A stretch of DNA of 64,000 bases from Pleurotus djamor (lineage: Eukaryota > Basidiomycota > Agaricomycetes > Agaricales > Pleurotaceae), in contig JAPEVF010000029.1 in the NCBI GenBank assembly GCA_029747585.1, positions 62,001 through 126,000 of the forward strand, in the 5' to 3' direction. The translations under genes were made by a program, and so were the position numbers. How positions within the stretch are numbered: the first letter of the stretch is position 1; each line of letters begins with the position of its first letter. Below are positions 1 to 11,672 of this stretch, piece after piece. The notes under the pieces were generated by a model. That model did no database searches. It was given only the letters and a program-made list of their open reading frames with translations, and was not told the origin of the DNA.

Positions 1-264
1 TTGATTATGAAAACCACTATGGGGTAGATACGATAGAAACTTTTCCTCTGGGTCGTTCCGCGCGTGGTATGCGTCGACGTCCGCCAGCTGGGGTTCAAAC
101 TCGACGACTTGAGTGGATCGGCGGAGAGAAGCAAGGGCGGAATCATCAGTCGATTTGGGGATTTCTAGGATATGTTCGCGGTCCCACCTCGTTGTGTAGA
201 GATAATACGCGAAACCAAACGACGTCAGACAGGCTGTGATGAGGAGGACAACCATGGTCGCCAT
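1..264 (-). CDS. 5' part of an unidentified membrane-anchored protein (runs off the window)
   Basis: Read on the minus strand from an ATG at 264, the frame stays open to the window edge. The first residues are MATMVVLLITACLTSFGFAY, a clear hydrophobic anchor or signal-anchor, followed by YLYTTRWDREHILE and a polar, acidic stretch containing EFEPQLADVDAYHARNDPEE. This looks like an N-terminal single-pass anchor with a soluble domain after it. The frame is also open upstream of 264 without another ATG, so 264 is the likely start. I do not recognise the family, and the rest of the gene lies outside the window. Confidence 0.6.
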   Translation of the reverse strand, partial: MATMVVLLITACLTSFGFAYYLYTTRWDREHILEIPKSTDDSALASLRRSTQVVEFEPQLADVDAYHARNDPEEKFLSYLPHSGFHNQ

Positions 265-810
265 AAGGGTCGAAACAGATGTGTTTGAGTTGGAAACTGA
301 GTGTGCTCGATGTCCCTTGGTCAGTGGACTGGGTGGGGGGATTTGACTGGGGTCACCGCCGCGGACAGTGCGCAGAGCAGGCCCGCGCATTCGATATCTG
401 CCCTTTTCGAGATTTACGGAGGGAGAGCCAATTTCGCGATTTTGATTTGCGAGGTTAAAGGGTATCATGGCGGTCGTAAGCCTGTCACTTGCATTGCCAT
501 GCGTTGGTGAGCACGGAGACACGCAAGGATATGTGTTTTACCTTTTGAAGTGGTCAAGTGATGTTGGGACGGAGTGGACAGTGGGCGCCTATCACCCTGC
601 GGCCGTTGCACAGGACGACCTCAGCCATCGACATTGAAACCACCGTCGTTATGGAACAACTCACCAATCCCGGCCAAGCTGGGCGCATCTGTTTTAGATG
701 TCCCAGGAGCTTGGGCAGCTGAATTAGAGCTTTTAAAGGTCTCATCTTTTCGTTTCACCTTCCACATCGTTTCCCCCATCCTGACTTGTTCCCCCCATCC
801 TTCCTGTAGC
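265..810. other. intergenic region between divergent genes
   Basis: The 546 bases hold the promoters of the minus-strand membrane-protein gene and of VTS1. Short frames exist on both strands but none has a recognisable product or a convincing splice pattern. A pyrimidine-rich run at about 740-810 immediately precedes the VTS1 start, as is common in basidiomycete promoters. Confidence 0.5.
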
Positions 811-2467
811 ATGCTCAGCGTCCAGCCAGCCATGTCCTCTGCCACCGACACCAAGGCCTCTCGTCCTCGACCAGCCAACCTGGTTCCCCCTTCTCCTCGT
901 CCTCTGTCGACGCCAGGATTGTCATTGCTTTCTCCACGTCTCATGACACCGAGCAGCTCGATGAGGCCTACGAGTGAATTCATCCCAAGCGCAACCCTCC
1001 CAGCTCGCGATGGTGCGTAATGATTGTTGCTGGTCTCATAGTAACCACTAAATCACGTCCGTCTCGCAACAGTGGAGTCCCTCGATCAATGGTTTGCCAA
1101 TTTCCAAAATTACGAAGCGACATTGGTAAGATTTTTTCTCTGGTGCACTCAATCGGTTCTCTAATGACCCGACAACAGGAAGAGATGGCTGCTGCTTCGA
1201 CCGATCCCAAATTCCATGAAGAACTGACCACGATCGAACACTGTAGGTTGTTGATTTCGCCTGAAGATATCTGTGTCCTGACGTTATTCGTCTTCTTCTA
1301 GGGTTTAAAATCCTTTCTGAGCCAGAACGCACGGCTACTCTATACACGCTTCTCCAACACTCTTCCCAGGTTCAGATTCGTTTCTTGATCGCTGTCCTTC
1401 AGCAAATGCTCAAGACGGATGCAAACCCTCCTCCCACTGGTATGTGCACCTTCCACCGTCAGAAAAATACCGTACTAATACCAAGATCAGCATCCATTGA
1501 GGGCCAAATCATCAAAGGCAAAGCTCGCAATGCCCGTCCCCCAAGTCTCAACATCCCCGAGATCGGTGCTCAGTCCCCATTCCCTTCTGCCGTAGAGTCT
1601 GCTGCACTTCGCTCTTCCGAGCCTAGTGTGCTAGAACCCAAAGGGCAGGATCTCCTCGTCAGCGCACCTGCCAACGTCAGCTGGGACAGCATGGTGAAAA
1701 CGCCGTCCACCCCCATGTTCAGCAACGCCAAATCCACAAAAATAGACCAACCCCAATACCCCGGTACCCAACACCCCGCAATGGCTATGCCTGGCTTCCC
1801 AGGAAATGCCTTTAATCTCAATATGATGGGAGCGATGGGGCTGTCAGCTGAAGCTCAGGTTTTGGCGATGCAGATGATGATGAACAATCTCGCTCAGTCC
1901 GGTCAGATGCAGATGCCTCAGCAGCCGAAAACGAGCCGCCAGCCGTCTGGTTCGCAGGGTCAACGCTCGAGCAACCCTCGTCAGACTGGTTCAAACAACA
2001 ACTGGCGCGCACCGGCCAGCGCGAGGTATCCTAGCAGCGCTCTCAAAAGCAGTGGTCTGAAGTCTAGTGGTCTGAAGAGCAGCGGGTTGAAGAGCAGTGG
2101 GTTGAAGAGCGCCGCTAGCACTGGTAGCGCTGCCGCCACACCTCGTGAAGAAGACTTTGATCCCGAGCTTTTGTCGGACATCCCTGCCTGGCTGAAGACT
2201 TTCCGCTTGCACAAGTACACGAGTTGCTTCGAGTCGATGACTTGGCAGGAGATGGTTGCGTTGACTGATGAAGAGTTGGAGGCGAAGGGTGTTGTCACCC
2301 TTGGTGCCCGAAGACGCCTGATGCGCACATTCGAGATGGTTAGAATCAAAATGGGTTTGCAAGCACCCAACGATGCTACGACGCCTTCGGAAACAACCGA
2401 CTCTACGACGCCTAAACCAACCGTCGAGAGTCAACCTTCTCAACCATCTGCCACCGTAGAGGCCTAG
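811..2467 (+). CDS. VTS1: Vts1/Smaug-type SAM-domain RNA-binding protein
   Basis: The spliced frame join(811..1012,1073..1125,1179..1242,1302..1439,1491..2467) is exact and encodes 477 aa; a second in-frame ATG at 832 is also possible. The N-terminal conserved block reads ESLDQWFANFQNYEATLEEM, then a helical segment ending QVQIRFLIAVLQQML, as in fungal Vts1. The C-terminal SAM domain (about residues 385-450) contains IPAWLKTFRLHKYTSCFESM and a GARRRLMRTFEM helix. Vts1 binds hairpins of the Smaug recognition type in mRNA and promotes deadenylation and decay in the cytoplasm. The linker is Ser/Gln/Met-rich and holds a tandem SSGLK repeat just before the SAM domain. Family assignment is secure; the exact start is not. 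Confidence 0.93.
2037..2112 (+). repeat. 15-bp tandem repeat coding for SSGLK units in VTS1
   Basis: About five imperfect copies of a 15-base unit (agcagtggtctgaag type) lie in frame in the last exon of VTS1 and encode (S)SGLK repeats just upstream of the SAM domain. The length is a multiple of three, so copy-number change would not break the frame. It probably forms a flexible basic, Ser-rich linker. Confidence 0.85.
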
Positions 2468-2822
2468 TTGTAAATGATTTCGTTTTCTGCCACACAAGTA
2501 ATAATATTGTAGTTTGGATGGATGGACATCTTTCACATTTACACATATATATTTTCCATGACATGATTCAACTCCCTCTCTCCTCTATACTGATATTCCC
2601 GTAACTCATCATGTAACTTGTTTATTGGAACTACTGGAATCCTTCGTTTCGCCGCCTTGGACTTGTGTTCGTGCCACATATATGTGGCGGTGCTTTTGTG
2701 ATAAGATTAGATGCCTCTCACGACTGACGACGACGTGGAGGCACTTGAAGTTCGAAGTTCTGGCTTGGTTTTCGACGACGTCCTTGTAACCCGACATTGA
2801 ATGGGCCTCTGGATCCCTCCGC
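2468..2822. other. intergenic, VTS1 3' region and promoter of the DUF218 gene
   Basis: 355 bases without a supported gene. The AT-rich stretch at about 2530-2600 probably contains the VTS1 3' end. Nothing else recognised. Confidence 0.5.
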
Positions 2823-4013
2823 ATGCTTCCAGTACCCATCTCTTACAACGCCCGCGGTTCTCCTCGTCGTTCCTTCTTACGACATGGCCCACATAAATCC
2901 ACGTCCAAAAAGCTCTCGGACGTTCTCCTAACCCGTTCACGAATCACCAATCTCGGGTTTGTCCTCTTGGCGTTCTTTGCGACATGTTCTCTACTCTTGA
3001 ACCTGAGCTACTATTATTCTGGCTCAAAAATACTGCGCCGACGCCCTCCTCAAAGTGTACTAGCAACAATGTCGCACACGGAGAGTTCAGCGCTGAAGCA
3101 TCTCATCATCGTCCCGGGTCATTCCATCTGGAGAGGCGCGAGTGCCGCTGATAGGTTAAACGAAGATGATTGGATATTGGAGCCTTATCAACGCGGCGGT
3201 GGGCGTGTAGCGGCATTCTACGATCACATAGCGAAGGGGTAAGGCATATTGCGTATGCTTGACAGAATAGAATGGTTCGTTGATCGCCTGACATCTCCTT
3301 TTAGTGTTGAACTGGCAGTCAATGACCCTCAAGCTCTCCTTGTCTTCAGCGGGTTGGTAGATTTACGTTGTTACATTCGCGCTGACAATGCTCACGCCGT
3401 AATGACAGTGGTCAAACGCGCCCAGGTTCCACGACCACCGAGGGAGAATCATACCTTCGCCTAGCGCTGTCTGCCAACCTATTCAAAATGCCATCATCGC
3501 AACCTCACTTCCCCCGAGCGACCACCGAAGACTTCGCCCTAGACTCCTTCCAAAACCTTCTCTTTTCTGTCGCACGCTTCCACGAGTTCACTGGAAGGTA
3601 CCCCGAATCCATAACGGTGGTTGGGTACGAGATGAAACGCAGGCGATTCGTTGAACTTCACCGGTCCGCCCTTCGATGGCCCATACATAGATTTCATTAC
3701 ATAGGTGCCGATCCACTCGGGGATGAGGCCGCTCAAGCTCAAGAAGGCGAGGTTAGACGGCTTGCTTCTCAAACATGCGTGCGCAGTGAGCTGATTGATC
3801 TGTACGTATCTTTAGAAGAAGAATGGATACTTGCCATACTCTCAAGACCTTTACGGCTGTCATTCATATCTTTTGTCCAAGCGCCGTCAACGCAACCCAT
3901 TCCTTCGATTTCATCCATATCATTCTTCGGCTCCAGAGTTGGCTGATCTTTTGGACTGGTGCCCTGATGCTCCTGTTATGACTTTCAGCGGCAGCCTTCC
4001 TTGGAGCTCTTAG
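2823..4013 (+). CDS. DUF218 (YdcF/ElyC-like) family protein with N-terminal membrane anchor
   Basis: join(2823..3238,3305..3352,3409..3751,3816..4013) gives an exact 334-aa frame. A basic head is followed by one transmembrane segment (NLGFVLLAFFATCSLLLNLS, about residues 40-60). The DUF218 core begins KHLIIVPGHSIWRG and continues with ALLVFSGGQTRPGSTTTEGE, the conserved glycine/threonine-rich motif of the family. Later come VVGYEMKRRRFVELH and LPYSQDLYGCHSYLLSKRRQ. Related fungal proteins are uncharacterised; bacterial relatives act at the cell envelope. The last intron (3752-3815) removes an in-frame stop and restores the conserved DLYGC segment. The topology suggests a type II membrane protein. 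The biochemical role is unknown. Confidence 0.85.
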
Positions 4014-4224
4014 CTTCAAGCTAAACTTTGAAGGTAAACATGAACGTCCACGACGATTTGCCTTCGCGCCACAGACGCCTTCTAGACTTGTATAATTGTC
4101 AAATACCACCGATGCATTCTCATAACCGTATTTATCTCGCTCGCGCGCGAGCTCCATTATTACTTGGCCTGTAATAGCACCTGGTGCCTATGTAGCATTT
4201 CTACGAAGTTTATTATACTGGGAA

Positions 4225-6357
4225 CTACTGCTGTAGATTTTCATCGGGAAGGATTCCACCGTAGGCATCCCCGATGTCACTCCACTGAGAAACCTGGGAT
4301 ACTGGGCGTGCCAAACCACGCTGGCTTGGCTGACCATCAGAGCCGCCCGTCCACCCTGCTGATCTATACGGCGAACCAGCGGAGCCTTGAGGCGATCCAT
4401 ACATGTTGTACATGCTCTCAAACCCGATGCTTGCTCGGTTGGCGTTGGCATCTATACGAAGCTCTGGTGGCGTAGGTTCGCGGGAGGTGCTGGGATGAGG
4501 ATCTTTCCCTTTCACTTTCAGGGGGAGCGTAGGAGGATCGGCAGGGATGGAGTACACAGAACGCTCAGAGTCACAGGAGTTAGCGCGCCGGGGTGTAGAC
4601 GAGTCAGGTGCCTGCGGTAATTCTTTGTCCTGAGAGTGGGCCACTTTGGTCTCTTCGGAACGAGCATCCGACTCATAATCGTGTTTGTAATATGGATCGA
4701 AGCCTTCTTGGACGGGAGGCGGTGTAAGAAGCCGGGGCTCAGAAATTCTCCATTTAATCGTCGAGAGAGACTTGGGTGGCAGAATCCGTCGCGTGGTGGA
4801 GAAGAGAACGACATTGACCACCCCTGAGAGAAGGAAAACTGATCCACTAGAGAAGAGTTAACGCGATGAATGCAAGCCCATTTGGTGAAGGGTACTCACC
4901 AGAAAATAGTGGCCGAGAACGGTACGTCTGCACCCGCCCAAGCACTGAATCGAGCAATAGCGATTGGTAAAATCAGCACCGTGTATGCGACCTAAACGGA
5001 GAAACGGTGTAAAGAGACCTTCCCAGAGTACGAACGTCATTAACTCACCGGATACCTAAAACGGTTTCCGATAAGGGATCTGATTCCTCGTTCACAAGGT
5101 AGAAATGAAGGGCTCACAGAAGCATTTGCTTGGAGATACGCATCGCGTGGTCGTTTGCGACACGGCCTCTCCAGTCACTAGCGTTTGAGTCTCGAACAGC
5201 TGTACTACTCCGAAACCGGAGTCGCCATCCGTTCACCACCACGTTTCCTCGAAGTCGAAGGTAAATGAGGGTGTAAATGACGAAACAGAGGAAAGCGGAG
5301 ATGAACATCTGCGAAACGAGGGTTAAACCCCGATAACGGGGCAGGAGAAGTCCGGCGACTTACGAACATGTATCCAAGTCTGGAATATCGTTTGTCAGTT
5401 CATGGAGGGTGCGAAAGCGAGAGAACCTTACGTGATTCGTTCCGTGGGGTATTCGGGAGAGATCCAGCACCAATAACCAGATATTGCGTCTAGAAAAGGC
5501 CAGTAAGCTTGAGCTGAACGATGGCTCGATCCAACGGAGTAACTCACGGAACGGCCCCCGTTGCACAGTATTCAAGGAAGCAGGACCTGCCATGACAATT
5601 GCTCCGATACCAAACCATCCTGCGACTAGCGTAGACCACAACACAAACTGTCGTAGTTTAATCTCCAAGAAGAGAAGACAGAATGTGTTGATGGCGATAA
5701 CCTTGAGGGTGAATGACCTCAGCGGCGCCGAAGCATGACATGACAAAAACATACAAGAGTCCAAGTTGCGGAGCCAACATCCGAAAGCTGCTTAAGAACA
5801 CCTGTCAAGAGAGCAGAAGATGAGAACCTTCCCAATGTCAACAAGGTTATATTACCTTGCGCAACACATGTACTTCCGTAGGTTACTCCCATCTGCCTGA
5901 TCCAAGTAGTGTTGAGAATAGACCCAATGGCTATATTTGACGTCAGGTAAGGTACCGACGCAACCAGAAAGGCAAACCTGACCTTGAAAGAAGTCACACA
6001 GAAGGAGCGAGATGAAATATGCTGCCACATGCGTTCGCACGAATAGACTCTGATCCTTCCATGATCGTGTGTTGAAAGCGGACAGCTGCACGGTTGCAAT
6101 TCGCCATAAGGCTCCCGAACAGGGCTGTGGTTTGTATGATGGATACTCACTGAGATAGCTCCCAACAAACCAACGACGGCCGTTAGCGAAATACATGAAA
6201 TAACCACGAGTGCCTAGCCGATTCCATGACATTGAATCAGTGCAGAAGGAGAACCGAAAGAAGGATAGCTCACTGTCACGCCGCTCGCCTCTCGAGCCGT
6301 ATATGGAACCGTAAGCTGGAAGGAATCACCATTAGGTAGCCTGACGGCGTCGGCCAT
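4225..6357 (-). CDS. Git3/cAMP-receptor-like seven-TM G protein-coupled receptor
   Basis: Twelve coding exons on the minus strand, complement(join(4225..4846,4900..4991,5049..5055,5118..5308,5364..5379,5432..5489,5548..5701,5755..5801,5856..5930,5983..6085,6151..6213,6274..6357)), give an exact 503-aa frame. After a short N-terminus (MADAVRLPNGDSFQL) come seven hydrophobic segments. Landmarks include SLFVRTHVAAYFISLLLCDF, CVAQGVLKQLSDVGSATWTL, FVLWSTLVAGWFGIGAIVMA, the GYWCWISPEYPTERI loop and SGVVNVVLFSTTRRILPP after TM7. This pattern is that of the fungal Git3/glucose-receptor and cAMP-receptor-like group, which signal through G-alpha at the plasma membrane. The tail of about 190 aa is polar and Ser/Pro-rich. 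Exons of 7 and 16 nt are required to keep the conserved KQMLLYPVAYTVL run. The ligand is unknown. Confidence 0.85.
5049..5055 (-). other. 7-nt microexon of the GPCR gene
   Basis: The seven bases GTATCCG are flanked by TTTTAG upstream and GTGAGT downstream (minus-strand sense). They join an exon ending ATGCTTCT to one starting GTCGCATAC and give Leu-Tyr-Pro-Val-Ala in the conserved start of TM6. Skipping the exon shifts the frame. Confidence 0.85.
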
Positions 6358-7220
6358 GCTGAATAAGGTATCTTTGCGCCCAAACACCTGATATTACAGA
6401 GAAAAGGAAAGTTACAAGGAGGACCAGCCTCTATCAGGAAAAGGAGGAGGAAAGGGAAAAGGTGGTATCTTCGACGATCAACGTCAAAGATGAGGGCGGA
6501 TGGCAAGAGGCGCATTGACCAGTCAGGCAACCAATGTTGCCTGTGTTTCTTTGCGCGGCAGGGATTATTTGCAACTCGAAATGATGGTCAGAGACACAGC
6601 AAGGGAGCGGATCTCCATAACGACTCCTTGCAACACCGGAGCGTCTTCGTGAAACACACAGCGAAACCAGCCAAAAACCAGCGCTTGTTGGGTTCAACGT
6701 CGGTCTTGTACCACCGATGGTCAGCTTTCTGTCAGTCCGCTCGTGATTGTGGCGACGTTGAGAAGGCTGAGCGACGAAAAATGCTTGAAAAATGTAGAAA
6801 CCGTCAAAGTTGCGGCTTGCGCGACGATGACAAGCAAATGGAACAGAACGGCCAAGACAAGAGACGACAACTTCACTGTGAAAAACATTGAAGCGCATGC
6901 AGAACGTCTGAGACGACGACGAGACCCCACCACAGGTGTTCTCACGGGCGTCGGTAGCGAGAATGTAAGGCACGCCTACGGTGACCTACTCAACCCACCT
7001 AATTCCTTTTGAAATACTTCCTTCAAAGCCTGATTCAAACCCTTTCGCTGCCCTCAAAAAACCCTTACGATTCGATGGAGATATACATATATGATCTTAC
7101 AGCCAAGTACATAAATTTCTAAGGTAGGTATTATAGATCCCAAATCAAAATATAACAACCCCTACCACGATGCGAAGAGCGTGAAATGTACAACGTTGAA
7201 TGCCCAGGTGTGCGAGCAGA
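6358..7220. other. intergenic region between the two seven-TM genes
   Basis: 863 bases containing the GPCR promoter (genes on this strand run right to left) and the 3' region of the next seven-TM gene. Long open frames exist on both strands at about 6434-6973, but their products look unlike any family and codon usage resembles non-coding sequence. An AT-rich tract at about 7080-7165 fits a 3' end of the upstream gene. I see no supported gene here. Confidence 0.45.
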
Positions 7221-9124
7221 CTAGACAGAATCTGGACCCGACGCTCGACCCGAATGGGTGTAGTTCTCCAGAGGAAACTCCCGTGGCGGCCTGTTCTCGA
7301 ATTTCACCGTCCGTTCGATGCGAACCTGAACATCCACATGTGCTGGTATTTCAGGCAAACCATCAAGCGAATGTATAGAAAAATCAGGGATAGTCAGCTC
7401 GGAACTATGTCCAGACTTGCGCTCGAACTGTGATCGCAGAGCTGAACTTGCGTCTCTGGACGATTCAATATTTTGGCTGATGGTAACGGCGGCATTGATA
7501 CTATCCATGCGTCGCTCTATGGAAGCACCTGGTGGACTGTACGTCAGAGAATGCGAGGTGAGTAACCATCGTTAAATGTCCTCACTATGGAGATGAAGTA
7601 GCAGCCGTTGACACATGATCCAGGTGATTGCATATCCTGCGGAGCATGCCGCCGTCTGGCGAACAGTCATAAGTACTTCAAGTAGATGTATCGTATCTGT
7701 CAACACACCTGTAGGTTCAGACTACGGTATGCGATGAGGTTGGCGACGTTGACACCTATCGAAAGGTTGTTAGCCAGAACGACCAAGGAATCAAGTGTTG
7801 AATTGACGGCACCCACAAGTGAGCACGAAGAAATAACCGAGGCCGTCATATAGCATCCTAGCAGCCGATATCAGTGGGCGTGTACCCCACTTGAGGGGGC
7901 GCTGACTTACATGCTTGTCAGCCTGTATACCAAGGAGTTCCTGACGTGCATTTTGTGCAGCAGGATATAGTACACAGATACCCCAGTTGCCGATAGATCA
8001 TACGCGATCGCGACTAGATAGTACACCCAAGCGGCCAAGTTTTGCAAAGAAAGATTGATGCCGCGACAACTAGTACGAACCGGTAAGCACTTCATCGGCG
8101 GAGATAAACAGACCACACTCACTTTCTCTTTTGAACATGCGGACATGCGACGCGCGATCATCGGTTAGGTTTGACTTCGGGTTTGGAAATACCAATGTGC
8201 TCACTCACATAAATTGGATCATAGGCAACTACCGAAAACCCGATTCAGTATAGGTTTACGCAACCACACTATGAAAGAAAAGATCGACATACACTGCCTT
8301 CCATACAAAGTTGACACCCATTGGAGCTAGAATGAAACTTCGGCTTCAGCTACGAAGAACCCTTGGCGAGTGCCACGATCGTAATGGATGAACTCACTGC
8401 ACACGCAATGATGTAGAAAGATCCTAGACCCCACCAGACGGACTTTGAGCGTCTGGAGAGATTGTATGCCCTGGGAAGATGAGGTACGGTGAGGGACGAG
8501 ATGGATCAACGATAGGGAGCAATAAAGGGATAAATACCTGACGCCCAAAATGGCCTGTGACACCATAGCTTGGAGCACTATCGCGCGGGAGAGGATTATT
8601 TGCGGATCAGCCGGAAATGGTATGGGAATACACACACCCTTGAAGGAAGGCGGCACAAGGAAGAACCTCTTGCACGACTCATGCGTGAAAGCGGAATAGA
8701 AAAAGCCGGTGTTGCTGACCACCAAACAACATATGCTGATGGACCTGTGACACGAAACCAAGCAACTCTCAGTATGAATCCTATCATCCTATCATCCATA
8801 CTGCTCACTGTATGAGAAAGAAGAGAAGTGCAGATAACCTGAGAAGGAGGGTATAAGCCGGATAAGATCTAGCTCGAACAGAGACCAAGGAGCTCTTTCT
8901 TGACTAACGTGATTCGTCCCAAACTCAACTGGTCTCGATAGAACCTCCAGAACACAGGAAGATTTTGTAGAAAGCTAGTCCAAGGAGAGGATGTTTCAAA
9001 TTAAGTACGTGGGAGATAAAGACAATAAAGCAAAGGCTTACTCGAATCCAGCTATGGCTAGGGCCGCCACACGCAGGTACGCCGCTGCGGTGTATTCTCC
9101 GGTACTTATCGTAGGGTCGAGCAT
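7221..9124 (-). CDS. seven-TM protein of a basidiomycete DUF6533-like family
   Basis: Minus-strand exons from an ATG at 9124 include 9124..9042, 8974..8909, 8868..8839, 8744..8638, 8577..8538 and 8470..8398, all in frame, followed by further exons down to a stop at 7221. The N-terminus reads LRVAALAIAGFDFLQNLPVF, then WRFYRDQLSLGRIT. Next come CCLVVSNTGFFYSAFTHESC, VLQAMVSQAILGVRAYNL and WWGLGSFYIIACA. A later exon contains INLSLQNLAAWVYYLVAIAY. The order of segments matches a large basidiomycete family of seven-TM proteins of unknown function. The cytoplasmic tail (7221-7508) is polar. Exon joins between about 8330 and 7510 are uncertain. It lies next to the Git3-like receptor in the same orientation, but the two are not obvious duplicates. 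Confidence 0.68.
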
Positions 9125-11672
9125 TATGACTATGACGTGCTTCCGATGTCTCAAAGAAAGAGAAATTTCCTGCTTAACGAGTGTGGAAATCGTGAGAGCT
9201 GCGCCCACTGCAACGAGGAGGAGGGCAACCAGCAAGCGAGTGCGACCGAGGGAAGTCAAGTACGAAGATGAAGGAGGGGATGAAGGGGGACGAAACGTGT
9301 AAACGCCGATGATCTCCTCCTTCCATCCCACTGCCCCAGAGTATGACCGCGCGCGCACCCACGACCAACCCCTCCAAACACGCTGCGACTCCGAAAACCA
9401 CGCTCAACTTCCACTATGGATAAGGGTGCGAAAGGGCGTCATGATTCACATCAGTGAGAGGTNCCGCTGGCCATCAAAGGTTCCAGGTCATTGCCGACCA
9501 TGCCCTTTCGACCATGGAATCTATACATAACCATATGTCTCGTTGTAAGTTCCAGGAAATCTGACTTGAAGCGCCAAGCAATCAGAGCCGTGTGCCACAA
9601 ATTCGCGATGGAGAGGTGGTACCATACGGTACGACCACTGACAGAGGGGAGAACATTTGAGCGAAACAAGTGGCTCAACGAGGGTTGCTAAGAAAGTGTA
9701 ACTTATGGTTCAATACAGTTTCTTGTTTGATATGAATCTGGAGGAGGGCAGGGGAAGCCGAACTATCACCCGTTGTTTCGTCCAGCTGACTTGGGTGTCA
9801 ATTTCGGCGAGTCAGAGGAGTCGTTATTTTAGCATACCTTACGTGGTATTGAAATATTGGAAGCCACTTTACGGAGAGTCGTAGAGTAAGCTGCGACATC
9901 ATGGGACTTCATCAAAAGTTTGATTAGCCTGCCTTTCGATCGTTCTTCTTCTGCACCTCGTGCTATCATTGCAATTGCATCCACTGATCCACTGCCATAC
10001 TGCGGGTCTGAAATCCGATGGATGACAGAGAGCGAAGAGCCGTGCCGCGCGTTCTGTCAAGTTGATGGGTCCTAGGTAGAAATTTTGACAATGCTGTTAA
10101 CTGACAAATCCATGAAAGTAGTAAACATGACTCGCATGCCAAGTCGCGAATAGAATGAGAGACGCACAGATGCCGCGAAAGCCCACTGCCATGGAATGAT
10201 GGGACCAGACTCGGACCTTCAGAGGCTTCGGAGGTGATGGGGAGAAAATAATTCTTAGAGAGTATAACAGCTTCCGTTGATCATGGTCAGAATCACACAG
10301 ACAGAAGGTGAACGGGAACGGGCTCACTGGCATTTGGCAAGTCTCCGCCGACAGACTTGACGTAGCGGGACCTGCACGAGGACAACAAGGGGCGTTTAAC
10401 AGCGTGCTGTTCACGCCTCCAAGCTCTTGACAGTGATGCCCTTGTGATACAAATGTTCACGTCGAATCCCTTTCTTACATCCAAGGTCGTAGGCGTCCGA
10501 GTCCGAGTCCGCGATGGTCATGCATTACGATCGTGATAACCGCTATCCATCTCTATCACTATATTTATCCCTATACACCCCTCCAACCCCAAGTCTGGAG
10601 TTGTCAGGAGCCAGGCTGGTATGCATGTACCTCGTGACGGAAAAATGATGGACATTGATCCCCCTCCCGAAAGACCAAGGCAGTTTTGGGGTGAGAGGAG
10701 GAAGAGAGGGGCGAACGAATAACCATCCTTGGCGAATTGAGCCAACACGCTGTATTCGAAATGCCCGAAAACAACGAAAACAACGTTAATGCGAACAAAG
10801 CAGGAAAAGGTGACCATATGGCTTCGGAGTCAACAACCAACCCCCTCCTCTTTGCTACTTGGCCCGACCTCCCTAAATTTCCAACCGGCCGTCTTCTTAC
10901 CTCTTTCATCCCAAGCTTCGCACTTCGCACCACCTAAACCTAACCTAACAGCAGGCCGTCGTACCTGACACAACCACCCTCAAAACTGCGAATTCCAAAA
11001 TAGAAGAAGGGAAACTTCGTCTGTGTAATACATACCTTGATGATTGGCGTAATATAATGAGTAATGAAAGGGCAAGGAAGAAAAGAAGCTCTGTATAGAC
11101 GAGCCAACACCGGTAAGCAAGGGAAGCCGTTCCAGCCTGTGCCCATGCAGGAAGTGTATTTTCGTCCGTCCAGAACTGGCGTAATACCCTCTATCAAATT
11201 ACCTTCCTTGGCGAGCGAAAAAGAATTACTGTTACGAGGTGGGAAGAACCGTATTACCTACCATGACGCCGATGTACACCCACAACAATAAAGCCAAAAA
11301 CGCCCACCCCAAGTTTTCGCGCCGAAGCCAGTTCGAGGGGCCCAGAAGAACGTGTACACGTTCCATATACACACCTAGAAAACGCCCAAGAGTAGAAGCT
11401 TCCGGTCTAGCGCGCACAAGCGATAACATGCAATGATGGATGAATGATGATTAAGTATAACGAAACAGCTTTTTTGAACGTATTATTAATTAGCGTAACG
11501 TACGAATTGAACGAAGTCATTGCGTGCAAGATATTCAACGTGCAAGATATTAACAAGAGTGGTAATGGCGTGATGATGGGCGAGGACAATCTAACTAGGC
11601 ACGAGCTGAAGGAAAGAGATAGAGTCAGACTTCTGGGGTGCCGAGCATAAATAAAGAGGGAGAGAAACTCAC
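9125..11672. other. long region without a confidently resolved gene
   Basis: About 2.5 kb in which no complete gene could be supported. It must contain the promoter of the seven-TM gene (just above 9124) and possibly 3' exons of the Zn2Cys6 factor whose last clear exon ends at 11673. A minus-strand segment at about 11379-11275, starting MERVHVLLGPSNWLRRENLG and then hydrophobic, and another at about 11190-11110 with GITPVLDGRKYTSC, look partly protein-like with plausible splice sites. They could not be joined to a known family. The stretch 9700-10100 shows nothing. Confidence 0.4.

Noticed and set aside
574..1347. Overlapping open frames on both strands at the start of VTS1
   Set aside because: Only the spliced plus-strand path gives the conserved Vts1 N-terminus; the others are shadows.
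6434..6973. 179-codon minus-strand frame upstream of the GPCR
   Set aside because: No domain, no plausible splice structure, and overlapping frames of similar length on the other strand.
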